A stretch of DNA of 35,230 nucleotides, taken from contig JABIUV010000055.1 in the NCBI GenBank assembly GCA_018700895.1, positions 1-35,230 on the forward strand, read 5' to 3'. The notes beneath the pieces are model-generated. The model was not told the origin of the DNA and searched no databases. It saw only the letters and a list, made by a program, of their open reading frames with translations. Positions 8,129 through 15,928 of the stretch are shown piece after piece (within the stretch, counting starts at the first letter, position 1; each line of letters starts with the position of its first letter). A program made the translations under genes and the position numbers. The DNA is from Bacteroidota bacterium (GTDB lineage Bacteria; Bacteroidota; Bacteroidia; NS11-12g; UBA9320).

Positions 8129-9334
8129 ATGCGATTCAGTATGTTTTTAATCCTTAGCCTTATAATCATAAGTGCGACTGCTCAAGATCATCCAACATGT
8201 AATACGCAACGGTATAGAGTTGATGTTTTTGAGAATGTAACGGTGACTAAGGACGTAATGTATAGCATAGATAATACTATCGGCGGGAATGAGGTAGAGC
8301 TATATATGGATATATATGAACCAGAAGGTGATGCCGAGGTTGAGCGACCAGTAATAGTTTTAGCCTTTGGAGGGAGTTTTATAAATGGTATGCGAGGAGA
8401 CATCAGTGGCCTATGTACACGCTTTGCCCGCAAAGGGTACGTTGCCGTCTCTATAGATTATAGGCTTTATGACAAAGCACTTATTCCGTTACCCACCGAA
8501 CGAGAAATGCAAGATGTAGTAATACGGGCTATTAAGGATATGAAAACAGCTATTCGTTTTTTGGATGATGACGCAAGAGCCGAAAATACCTACGGTGTTG
8601 ATATGGACTGGCTGTATCTAGGGGGTGTTTCTTCTGGAGGTATCACTGCTGCTCATTGTGCTATGCTAGATTCTACCGATGCCTTTAGTGAATCTTTGCA
8701 GGGTTATATCAACCAGCACGCACCCATTTACGGAATTACAGATACGGATGAAAGTATAAAAATACGCGGAGTCCTGAACTATAGTGGAGGTTTACGTCAA
8801 GTAGACTGGATAGATGCCGGAGATCCTCCTTTCATAAGTTTTCACGATGATGGAGACCCTACGGTTCCTTACAAAGGGGGGTACGCACAAATATTTGGGC
8901 AGAATATCATTTACCTCAACGGAAGTTTTGCATTAGACAGTGTAGCACAGCAGGTAGGCGTCCGCAGTCAGCTGATTACCTTTCCTCGGGATGCACACGT
9001 GTCTTACTTTTTTGATGAAGAAGAAATAGTAGACGTAGTTAATCAAAGTGCATTTTTTATGTATGAGATGATCTGTAGCGAAACTGCAGATGTGAAGAAT
9101 ATGATAGATGGAACTCCATATACCTTCGGTCCAAATCCTACTCAAAATAATATAGTATTGTCTACAAAAGGAAATGCCAAAGTGGAGCTGTATGACTTGG
9201 CCGGAAAACAATTGCATTCACAATCTATCGTGAATGAGGTTGTATTAGACTTGAAGGGATTAGTCGTAGGAAACTATTTGCTGAAAATCACTGTAAATGG
9301 GAAAACTTATACCGAAAGGGTAGTAAAGGATTAG
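8129..9334 (+). CDS. Secreted alpha/beta hydrolase (carboxylesterase-like) with T9SS sorting domain
   Basis: 401 residues. A signal peptide (MRFSMFLILSLIIISATAQ) is followed by an esterase/lipase-type alpha/beta hydrolase domain. The strand before the oxyanion hole reads VIVLAFGGSFINGMRGD. The nucleophile elbow GVSSG puts Ser168 in place, with probable partners Asp243 (DDGDPTVPY) and His290 (RDAHVSYFF), spaced as in BD-FAE/carboxylesterase enzymes. From about residue 335 a T9SS type A domain begins (FGPNPTQNNIVLS) and ends with GNYLLKITVNGKTYTERVVKD. Expected to be a cell-surface or released ester hydrolase; the substrate is unknown. Monocistronic, converging on the AI-2E-type gene 26 bases away. 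The triad assignment is by motif only. Confidence 0.88.
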   Translation: MRFSMFLILSLIIISATAQDHPTCNTQRYRVDVFENVTVTKDVMYSIDNTIGGNEVELYMDIYEPEGDAEVERPVIVLAFGGSFINGMRGDISGLCTRFARKGYVAVSIDYRLYDKALIPLPTEREMQDVVIRAIKDMKTAIRFLDDDARAENTYGVDMDWLYLGGVSSGGITAAHCAMLDSTDAFSESLQGYINQHAPIYGITDTDESIKIRGVLNYSGGLRQVDWIDAGDPPFISFHDDGDPTVPYKGGYAQIFGQNIIYLNGSFALDSVAQQVGVRSQLITFPRDAHVSYFFDEEEIVDVVNQSAFFMYEMICSETADVKNMIDGTPYTFGPNPTQNNIVLSTKGNAKVELYDLAGKQLHSQSIVNEVVLDLKGLVVGNYLLKITVNGKTYTERVVKD

Positions 9335-9360
9335 AAAGTAAAGACGAATCTCTCTTCTAC

Positions 9361-10455
9361 TTACAAATCTTTGGTTAGCCCTTGCACCACCTTGTATCCA
9401 TTGAAAAATTCTTTGGCAACTATACGGATAAACGAGTAAGCAGGAACAGCTACTATCATCCCTAATACCCCAGCTAATGAACCTGCTGCCAGTATTACCA
9501 TAAATATTTCTAGTGGATGAGCCTTCACACTTTTGCTAAATATGAGAGGTTGTAGTACAAAATTATCAAGCACCTGTGCCACTACAAAGGGAATCATTGC
9601 AGTAAGTATGAAGGTGGTAATATTAACATCGGGATCTATCTCTAGTTGTGAGGTTGCCGCTAGACTGAGGCCTATAAGTGCTCCGAATATGGGTCCTACG
9701 TATGGGATGATGTTAAACACACCAGCAAGTAACCCGATAAGCAGTGCATTCTTTACTCCGAGAATAGTTAGTCCCAATGTGATTACTATCATTACAATGG
9801 ATATTTGAATCACCACACCTACAAAATAGCGAGTGAGCAAATCTTTGGTTTCATTAAAGATCGTTTTTATCTTGTCTGCGTAATTGTCGGGAGTTAGACT
9901 TTGCACTACATTGTCCACGATTTTACCATCCTTCAATAAGAAAAAACTAATAAAAAGTATAGAGAATAATGCCACCAGCGAATTGGATATGCCACCCAAA
10001 AATCCTTTGATATAAACACCGATATCGCCTATGCTAAAAACTTGACTTAGTTCATTTTTTAAGGTGTTTTGTAATTCGGCTTGATCTACATCTACCTTCT
10101 CCATCCAGTCGGTAAGGTTACGTATTCCAGGTTCTATGCGGCCCACTACTTTGTCGGTGTCTATCTCGGATATAATGGTAGCTTGGTGCACCACCGTAGG
10201 TATCATATAGGAGAGTAAGCCTATTACCAATCCGAAAAAGGCAACGAGTACAATAGCTGATTTAAGCCAATCGGGTAGTGTCCAATGCTTAATCTTTACC
10301 TTACCAAGCATACGCATAAGTGGTCGAGCCAAAAAAGCAATGATAGCCGCAGCAAAAAAGTAATAGATAATAGAACGCACGTTCCAAAGCACATATCCAA
10401 GTACAATAACTCCCAGTATACCTAAGATCAGGCGTATATTTTTATTCTGTAACAT
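9361..10455 (-). CDS. AI-2E family (PerM-like) transporter
   Basis: 364 residues from the ATG at 10455. An upstream extension to 10563 exists in frame but lies wholly inside the epimerase gene and lacks family character. The protein is polytopic, with about 7-8 hydrophobic segments starting at RLILGILGVIVLGYVLW. A soluble stretch rich in TDWMEKVDVDQAELQ sits between segments, and the C-terminal half has the family signatures GVKNALLIGLLAGVFNIIPYVGPIFGA and VDNFVLQPLIFSKSVKAHPLEIF. Members have been called AI-2 exporters or Na+/H+ antiporters; the substrate here cannot be told. Its start overlaps the end of mce by 14 bases, so the two are co-transcribed and probably translationally coupled. 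Confidence 0.88.
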   Translation of the reverse strand: MLQNKNIRLILGILGVIVLGYVLWNVRSIIYYFFAAAIIAFLARPLMRMLGKVKIKHWTLPDWLKSAIVLVAFFGLVIGLLSYMIPTVVHQATIISEIDTDKVVGRIEPGIRNLTDWMEKVDVDQAELQNTLKNELSQVFSIGDIGVYIKGFLGGISNSLVALFSILFISFFLLKDGKIVDNVVQSLTPDNYADKIKTIFNETKDLLTRYFVGVVIQISIVMIVITLGLTILGVKNALLIGLLAGVFNIIPYVGPIFGALIGLSLAATSQLEIDPDVNITTFILTAMIPFVVAQVLDNFVLQPLIFSKSVKAHPLEIFMVILAAGSLAGVLGMIVAVPAYSFIRIVAKEFFNGYKVVQGLTKDL

Positions 10456-10852
10456 ATTTATCGCTGCATATTTCGGTGAGAACTCTATTGGTACTTTTAG
10501 GGTGTAAAAATGCAATGACTTTGCCATCTGCACCATCTTTAGCCTCTTGGTGTATCGCATCAAAACCCTCCGTTTTTAGTCGCTCCAGTTCTGTATTTAC
10601 ATCTTGTACTGCGAATGCAATATGGTGAACCCCTTCACCTTTTTTCTCTACAAAAGAGTGAATGGCACTGCTTTCTTTGGTGGCTTGTAAGAGTTCTATT
10701 TTGACCTCACCTACCTGAAAAAAAGAGGTAACTACACCCTCGCTTTCTACCGCCTCCATTTTGTAATGCTCTGTATTGAGCAGCTTAGCAAAGAGCTTGT
10801 TACTCTCTTCAATATTTTTTACCGCTATACCAATATGCTCTATCTTTTGCAT
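10442..10852 (-). CDS. mce: Methylmalonyl-CoA epimerase
   Basis: 136 residues, a single vicinal-oxygen-chelate (glyoxalase-like) protein of normal length. It interconverts (R)- and (S)-methylmalonyl-CoA between propionyl-CoA carboxylase and methylmalonyl-CoA mutase. Family text is clear: IEHIGIAVKNIEES at the start, VKIELLQ around residue 53, GVHHIAFAV at 75-82 and NRVLTEICSDK near the end. Metal-ligand candidates are His6, Glu53, the His76/His77 pair and Glu127. No mutase or carboxylase genes are present in the window. The ATG lies 5 bases after TAAACTTG (10858-10865 on the minus strand), a one-mismatch -7 box, again suggesting a very short leader. It overlaps the AI-2E-type gene downstream. 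Confidence 0.93.
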   Translation of the reverse strand: MQKIEHIGIAVKNIEESNKLFAKLLNTEHYKMEAVESEGVVTSFFQVGEVKIELLQATKESSAIHSFVEKKGEGVHHIAFAVQDVNTELERLKTEGFDAIHQEAKDGADGKVIAFLHPKSTNRVLTEICSDKYVTE

Positions 10853-10996
10853 AGGTACAAGTTTAGCTATTCACGGTTAGTTATTTATCAAGTGGTGTTA
10901 GTTTTTAATTTATCTTGATGGATTTTGCGTTTTGGGTGCTATTGTAGTAGCGTCAATATTGCTTTGAGTCTTATTGCTAGTAAGCCACCATAAGTC

Positions 10997-13162
10997 CTAT
11001 TGTTTGATTAATTTGGAGCTTGCTATTACTGTTCCGTTATCTACTATATTGCAGAAGTATATGCCTGACGTTAAGTTGTTTACTTGTATTTTTTCAACAG
11101 AATGGTTTACGTTTTGTGTTAATACTAACTTGCCCATCATATTGTGTACTTGTACGGTTACTCCTTGATAATTATCGACTTCAGTATCGAGGTAGAAATA
11201 ATCATTTACGGGATTGGGATAAATACCGACAGGATTGTACACTTTGGTAGGCGTTTCAACGCTTACTAGATTGCAATCTCCCAGCATATTGTCGTCCATC
11301 CACTCCAGTCTGGTGGTAAGCCATGATTTCAAAAAGCCTATTTCTTCCTCGTACGTGTCTCCTACGAAATCATTTGGCCATACGTATTGACCTAGGGTAG
11401 GCCATCTGTTGAAGTTTCGTTCTGGAGCATCTCCCATTTCGGCAAGTTTATCATCTAAAAACTGCATCAGACTATCCGTATGAAGTGGCCCGTTGCGTAG
11501 GTCGTTCCATCGGCAGTTCATCTTATGCGATACGTTGGGGATATTGGTCATTTTCTTCACCCAAAAAGGATGTGAGTTATCACAAGTTCCCTGAAATTCA
11601 TACGTCCAGCCTTCAGGATCTGGTGGGCACGCAAAGTCAAAATTGCCAAACCCAAGGTTGAAATCCCACAGTGGGCCAAAGTTTATCTTGCCACCATAAG
11701 TGCTTTTTTTCTTGTGCATGTAGAAACTTAACTTGAATGCATCGATATGCTTCCCTATCTCGGTCACTAAAAAATAGTCGACCCACGAGTCTTCATCTAC
11801 AAAGTCTTTGTATCTATATAGATATGTGTTCGACCCGATAACATTTTCAAAATCAGTTACGTACTGACGTAAATATTGTTTCTGAACGGGTTGTAATTCG
11901 TCTAAATCGGGGTCGTGATATGCGTAAAATTTGCTGGGTGATGAGCTAGAACGCCACCCATCTTCGTTGGTGCTGTTATCATCCCGATCTATTTGAAATA
12001 TATAACCGCCAGTGAGTTCTTCTCCCTCTATGTCTTCCTCTTTTAGGTTGCTGATATCTACTCTGTTTTTATCTCTTTTGATACGCTCCGTCATCATATA
12101 TACACCACGATAATCATCGTTGACGTATAACTCGCAAAGCTGTGTTCTTGGCGTGTATCTCCCTGTGGTAGTTCCCATATGATATGCGAGCACATTTCGA
12201 AGTAAGCTCTTGTCGGCATAAGGACCATGCAGCACCCAGTCATTCTCCTCTGGCATTCCGAGTATAGAGAAGTTGTTATTGGTGCCATCTTCGAGTCTCG
12301 TTTCGAAACCATAATTTTTCTTAGGGAAGCTTTGAGAAGAGGCTCCACGTATTTCTATGCCTATGAAACCATCATAACCATTGTAGGTGTCTCCCAGATT
12401 GTTCATTCCGTTGTTATCAATAATGCCCATATGGGCGGTCACTTTAGGTTCGTCTTGTATGGTAGCTCCTCCGTTGGTCGTAATGACCACAAGCGGCAAG
12501 GTGCTACCTAATTTAGGTGGTATAAACCAAGGTGGCGTAGCTCTGTAATTGCTAGAGTTGTCACTAATTCCCAGTGTTATGAAAAAATTACTGCTCAAAT
12601 CGCTCGAGGTAGCGGTATGATTATGTACTTGTATAGCGAGTACATTATTTCCTTGTTTTATCAAATCCCGAAAAACAGTTGGGTTGAAATTATAGTACTC
12701 TGGTTGATCCCCGGTGTACAAGTTAGCTTCCTTATAAGTGCTAGCTAATGCATTATAAGGTGGAGGTGAGCCCACTGTTCCTATGTTGTTGCGGGCAATC
12801 TCGGTTCCGTTTAGGTAGGCTACAAATGCATCGTCATAATCTGCTTGTAGAATAAGGTGCTTGATTACGGAGGTGTCTGCCAAGTTAAAATCAGTACGAA
12901 TGTATACCGAGGTAGTAGCCGGAATAATGGTGTTGTCATCACCATCATCATACCCGAATCCGCCTTGTCCTGTGGTCCATGAAGTAGCATCAAAATTAGG
13001 CTGCATCCAGTTGGTCATAGGTTCGCTGGTACCTACATAGTAGCTCCATTGGTCTGTGTTGTACACCGCAGTTTCCCAATGGTCTATGCCTTGGGCCGTT
13101 GCGAGTATACAGTACGTGGTACTGAGGGAAAGTGCGGCAATTTTTTTGATAAAGTTATACAT
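10997..13162 (-). CDS. Secreted CotH-type kinase-fold protein with T9SS sorting domain
   Basis: 721 residues. A signal peptide (to ATAQ at about 24) precedes a ~190-residue N-terminal beta module (SWTTGQGGFGYDDGDDNTI, SVYIRTDFNLAD, LILQADYDDAFVAYLNG) resembling the lectin/jelly-roll module often found before CotH. The CotH domain spans about 225-630: RGASSQSFPKKNYGFE (272-287), NDWVLHGPYADKSLLRN (307-323), ELYVNDDYRGVYMMTERIKRDKNRVDI (344-370) and FGPLWDFNLGFGN (495-507). CotH proteins are atypical kinases, and the WDFN version has Asn502 where many have Asp. The last ~75 residues form a T9SS type A domain (YPNPVNDYFYL onward). Likely surface-exposed; substrate unknown. It lies 89 bases after the next minus-strand gene and has only a weak box upstream (TACTTTTA). 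Confidence 0.9.
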   Translation of the reverse strand: MYNFIKKIAALSLSTTYCILATAQGIDHWETAVYNTDQWSYYVGTSEPMTNWMQPNFDATSWTTGQGGFGYDDGDDNTIIPATTSVYIRTDFNLADTSVIKHLILQADYDDAFVAYLNGTEIARNNIGTVGSPPPYNALASTYKEANLYTGDQPEYYNFNPTVFRDLIKQGNNVLAIQVHNHTATSSDLSSNFFITLGISDNSSNYRATPPWFIPPKLGSTLPLVVITTNGGATIQDEPKVTAHMGIIDNNGMNNLGDTYNGYDGFIGIEIRGASSQSFPKKNYGFETRLEDGTNNNFSILGMPEENDWVLHGPYADKSLLRNVLAYHMGTTTGRYTPRTQLCELYVNDDYRGVYMMTERIKRDKNRVDISNLKEEDIEGEELTGGYIFQIDRDDNSTNEDGWRSSSSPSKFYAYHDPDLDELQPVQKQYLRQYVTDFENVIGSNTYLYRYKDFVDEDSWVDYFLVTEIGKHIDAFKLSFYMHKKKSTYGGKINFGPLWDFNLGFGNFDFACPPDPEGWTYEFQGTCDNSHPFWVKKMTNIPNVSHKMNCRWNDLRNGPLHTDSLMQFLDDKLAEMGDAPERNFNRWPTLGQYVWPNDFVGDTYEEEIGFLKSWLTTRLEWMDDNMLGDCNLVSVETPTKVYNPVGIYPNPVNDYFYLDTEVDNYQGVTVQVHNMMGKLVLTQNVNHSVEKIQVNNLTSGIYFCNIVDNGTVIASSKLIKQ

Positions 13163-13251
13163 CGGATTTGCGGTGGTAAAAGTAAGAATATCTTATGTTC
13201 TATTGAGTGTAGGTATTATAATATTACACATCAAGCATTTGCAAAGCCCAT

Positions 13252-14271
13252 TTAGTGTACTGTGAAATGAGTGAGTTCTCGATAGTTCTGTTCGTCTCGT
13301 ATAGTAGAAGGTGCAATGCGGATGATTTGTTGTACCCACGTGGATATAAGCGAGCGTACTGGAAACACGCGGCCAAGTTGCCAAGTGGCTGAGTAGTAAT
13401 AGTAACCTTTGTCATTTTTAAAAATCATTGAGCGATAAGTATATGTGGGTAGCGAGGCGAGTATAGCCTCGGGCGGTGGTGATACCCAAGGAATATTGCG
13501 ATGTGGCTCAAGCCAATTATTGTCGGTGTTACTGCGACCTATTTTGGATGAGTAGTCTGTTTGCTTGGATATTAACTGACGTAAGGTATTCCACTTATTT
13601 TTATCAATAGCAGAGCAAATGGCACAATTGGCGGGGCAAGCCTTTGTCGGTATCCATTGTGGAGGTGTTGCTGTATCGGAGATAGTAAGGGTGAGATAAT
13701 TGCTATGAATGGCTTGAGGTAAGTATATTCTGTCGGAGCGAAAATCATCTTCACTATGACCAAAGGGGTCTAATTGCTCAAAAGCGTACTCAGCCATAGG
13801 CTCAGCCCACGGCTCATACCATACGAGTACTTGGTAGGTTCCCGCAGGTAGGTCTGGCAATTTGTGATAGGCCACATTGTGATTTCGGTAGTTTCTGTTG
13901 TCGTTTATAAAAATAGGAATAGACGTAGACGCACCACTATCGAGGTTAGCCCAGCCTGTATAGCCAGGTTTTGAGGTGTCCATTTCTATAACTCTACTCT
14001 CGGTGTGTACGTTGGTGTAGAAATTAGTACTGTCAACAGAGTAATAGGATAGGTATAGAATTCGTTTGCCCTTGTTTTTGGTGCCAGGAAGAATAATTCC
14101 TTTCTGTGTTGATGTGTGATTAGTGAAGCTAACTTGTAGTTGAATGACTTCATTACGACTATAGATCTCTCGGCTGCTGGATAAGTTCATCGAAAGGTCA
14201 GGAGGACGGAGGTCTGCGCGAGAGGAGAGGCTTGTAAGGATTAAAAGTATGAGAAGTAATTTTCGAATCAT
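13252..14271 (-). CDS. Exported protein of unknown function with a CxxxCxxC motif
   Basis: 339 residues that I do not recognise. A signal peptide (MIRKLLLILLILTSLSSRA) precedes a beta-rich region of about 180 residues with text such as EVIQLQVSFTNHTSTQKG and LPAGTYQVLVWYEPW, which looks like an immunoglobulin-like or transglutaminase-accessory sandwich. A cysteine motif follows, CPANCAIC (Cys212, Cys216, Cys219), in a linker before a C-terminal alpha/mixed region ending in RELTHFTVH. There is no T9SS domain. Tight CxxxCxxC in an exported protein suggests a disulfide or metal site; radical-SAM function is not supported because the fold and location are wrong. The ATG overlaps the stop of the 55-codon gene by ATGA, which fixes this start and points to coupled translation. 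Confidence 0.75.
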   Translation of the reverse strand: MIRKLLLILLILTSLSSRADLRPPDLSMNLSSSREIYSRNEVIQLQVSFTNHTSTQKGIILPGTKNKGKRILYLSYYSVDSTNFYTNVHTESRVIEMDTSKPGYTGWANLDSGASTSIPIFINDNRNYRNHNVAYHKLPDLPAGTYQVLVWYEPWAEPMAEYAFEQLDPFGHSEDDFRSDRIYLPQAIHSNYLTLTISDTATPPQWIPTKACPANCAICSAIDKNKWNTLRQLISKQTDYSSKIGRSNTDNNWLEPHRNIPWVSPPPEAILASLPTYTYRSMIFKNDKGYYYYSATWQLGRVFPVRSLISTWVQQIIRIAPSTIRDEQNYRELTHFTVH

Positions 14272-14435
14272 TGAATCAAGCGGCGTTTATCTTTTCCTAA
14301 AAGGTTATCAGCATCTTTCAGTTGTTTCGTGAACTCAATTGCTCCTTTTTGATTGTTACTTTTTAGTATACTCGAATTGAAAGACAAAGATGCCTTTACA
14401 GTAAGGACGGGTATAGATTTTATTGGGATTGCCAT
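14268..14435 (-). CDS. Small 55-residue protein, coupled to the exported protein gene
   Basis: This short frame runs from ATG 14435 to TGA 14268 on the minus strand. Three observations support it: a perfect -7 box (TATTTTTG, 14440-14447) lies 4 bases before the ATG; its TGA overlaps the ATG of the next gene as ATGA; and the protein has normal composition with amphipathic, charged text (begins MAIPIKSIPVLTVKAS, later KGAIEFTKQLKDADNLLGK, ends RRLIQ). The IPxLTxKA...F...EFTKQ...A..L pattern recalls short Bacteroidota proteins sometimes found next to toxin or acetyltransferase genes; that likeness is from memory and unproven. No signal peptide or membrane segment. It should head a two-gene operon. 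Confidence 0.7.
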   Translation of the reverse strand: MAIPIKSIPVLTVKASLSFNSSILKSNNQKGAIEFTKQLKDADNLLGKDKRRLIQ

Positions 14436-14439
14436 TATT

Positions 14440-14447
14440 CAAAAATA
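14440..14447 (-). promoter_or_regulatory. -7 box for the small gene and the exported protein gene
   Basis: Read on the minus strand, TATTTTTG matches TAnnTTTG and ends 4 bases before the small gene's ATG, predicting a leaderless transcript. A TTG further upstream is at non-standard spacing. Confidence 0.55.
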
Positions 14448-14565
14448 GAGAATTTAGAGACAAGCTATTTGATTATTATTCCCTTATAGTTTGACAATTT
14501 AGCCCACCTTATCACCCTATCAAAAAAACCAATCAAAACACTAAACGTTCTAAGAGCTTAACCGT

Positions 14566-14573
14566 TATATTTG
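14566..14573 (+). promoter_or_regulatory. -7 box of the isc operon promoter
   Basis: TATATTTG is an exact TAnnTTTG match, 36 bases before the iscS ATG. The expected transcription start falls at about 14577-14580, inside or at the edge of the adjacent palindrome. No TTTG -33 box is seen at the expected place, which would suit a promoter that is controlled by a regulator. Confidence 0.65.
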
Positions 14574-14577
14574 CACA

Positions 14578-14590
14578 TAGACTAAGTCTA
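14578..14590. promoter_or_regulatory. Perfect palindrome, candidate operator of the isc operon
   Basis: TAGACTAAGTCTA is a 13-base perfect inverted repeat with a single central base, beginning 4 bases after the -7 box, over the predicted +1. A protein bound here would block RNA polymerase. The GACT..AGTC core resembles half-sites of Rrf2/IscR-type iron-sulfur regulators, but Fur- or DtxR-type control is also possible. The regulator gene is not in the window. Site seen; function inferred. Confidence 0.5.
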
Positions 14591-14609
14591 AATAAAAATA
14601 AGACAACAG

Positions 14610-15821
14610 ATGAATTTTCCGATATACTTAGATAATAACAGTACCACACCAATGGACCCTAGAGTGCTAGAGTCAATGCTTCCTTTTTTCAATGAGAAAT
14701 TTGGTAACGCAGCAAGCAGAAATCACAGTTTTGGTTGGTCTGCAGAAGAAGCAGTAGACTACGCTCGTGAGCAAGTAGGAAGATTGATAGGTTCTACTAG
14801 CAAAGAGATTATCTTTACTTCTGGAGCAACTGAGGCAAATAACTTGGCTATAAAAGGCGTTTACGAAATGTACGGCTCACAAGGGAATCACATGATTACC
14901 GTTACTACAGAGCATAAGGCTGTATTGGATGCGTGTAAAAAAGTAGAGAAGATGGGTGGTGAAGTAACCTACCTTTCTCCAAATGAAGATGGCCTTATCA
15001 ATCTTGCCGATTTAGAAGGTGCGATTACAGATAAAACTATCCTTATTACTGTTATGTACGGTAACAATGAGATAGGCGTATTACAAGATATCAAAGCTAT
15101 CTCGGCTATCGCTAAGAAAAATGGAATTCTCTTTCATACCGATGCTACACAAGCTGTAGGGAAAATACCTGTAGATGTAATAGCTGACGGAATAGATTTA
15201 TTGAGTTTTACCGCTCACAAAATGTACGGACCAAAAGGTGTAGGTGCATTATACGTGAGACGAAAAAATCCAAGAGTAAAGGTTACTAGTCAAATGGATG
15301 GCGGTGGACACGAGAGAGGAATGCGTAGTGGTACACTCAACGTTCCTGGTATTGTAGGTTTTGGGAAAGCATGTGAACTCTGTCAAAATGAAATGGCCGA
15401 TGAAGCAGCTCGCCTAAGTACTATGAGAGATAGACTAGAAAAAGAGTTACTTACCATTGAGGAGGCTTATGTGAATGGTAATCCAGCACACCGCTTGCCA
15501 CACGTTGCCAATATTTCATTTAAATTTGTGGAAGGAGAAGGTCTAATGATGGGTACCAAAGATATTGCTGTGAGCAGTGGTAGTGCGTGTACGAGTGCCT
15601 CGTTAGAGCCTAGTTATGTATTAAAGAGCCTCGGCTTAGATGATGAGTTAGCTCATTCATCATTACGTTTTGGCTTGGGAAGATTTACTACGGACGAGGA
15701 AATAGATTTTGCTATTGACCACGTGAAAACAGCGGTTAACAAGTTGAGAGATATGAGTCCGCTTTGGGAAATGTTCAAAGACGGTATAGACCTCAAAACG
15801 ATAGAGTGGGCAGAGCACTAG
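14610..15821 (+). CDS. iscS: Cysteine desulfurase IscS
   Basis: 403 residues, the normal IscS length. A PLP enzyme that takes sulfur from cysteine as an active-site persulfide and passes it to IscU. Visible features: N-terminal YLDNNSTTPMDPRV, the internal-aldimine Lys204 in SFTAHKMYGPKG, and the mobile-loop Cys327 in SSGSACTSASLEPSYVL, which is the long-loop group I (IscS/NifS) form rather than the SufS form. The C-terminus keeps the IscU-docking type of tail (SPLWEMFKDGIDLKTIEW). The ATG at 14610 has no Shine-Dalgarno but an A-rich leader. First gene of iscS-iscU-iscA, controlled from the promoter and palindrome just upstream. IscS rather than NifS is well supported by the adjacent iscU. 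Confidence 0.97.
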   Translation: MNFPIYLDNNSTTPMDPRVLESMLPFFNEKFGNAASRNHSFGWSAEEAVDYAREQVGRLIGSTSKEIIFTSGATEANNLAIKGVYEMYGSQGNHMITVTTEHKAVLDACKKVEKMGGEVTYLSPNEDGLINLADLEGAITDKTILITVMYGNNEIGVLQDIKAISAIAKKNGILFHTDATQAVGKIPVDVIADGIDLLSFTAHKMYGPKGVGALYVRRKNPRVKVTSQMDGGGHERGMRSGTLNVPGIVGFGKACELCQNEMADEAARLSTMRDRLEKELLTIEEAYVNGNPAHRLPHVANISFKFVEGEGLMMGTKDIAVSSGSACTSASLEPSYVLKSLGLDDELAHSSLRFGLGRFTTDEEIDFAIDHVKTAVNKLRDMSPLWEMFKDGIDLKTIEWAEH

Positions 15822-15928
15822 TCGCAGTTTAGAATTGAGAGTTTAAAAGTATAAGTTAAAAAAAAGAAGAAATGGACGAGACGAAGGGTCTAAATCCTAA
15901 GTCAATCGTCATAAATTGATAAAAAAAT

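Larger units (their letters stand above)
14272..14609. other. Apparent gap between the exported protein gene and iscS
   Basis: These 338 bases are not empty. The left half is filled by the 55-codon minus-strand gene and its -7 box (to 14447). The right part carries the iscS promoter box (14566-14573) and palindrome (14578-14590). The divergent promoters are about 120 bases apart. In 14448-14565 I see only AT-rich sequence with no clear structure. Confidence 0.7.

Noticed and set aside
10456-10563. Longer N-terminus of the AI-2E-type protein
   Set aside because: The extra 36 codons lie inside mce and do not look like the family; the ATG at 10455 starts right before the first membrane segment.
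13049-13265. Plus-strand frames of 68-69 residues across the start of the CotH gene
   Set aside because: They are mostly antisense to the CotH signal peptide, overlap each other in different frames and have no supporting signals.
13615-13640. Radical-SAM cluster motif CxxxCxxC in the exported protein
   Set aside because: The protein has a signal peptide and the motif is mid-protein with no barrel text around it, so only spacing is shared.
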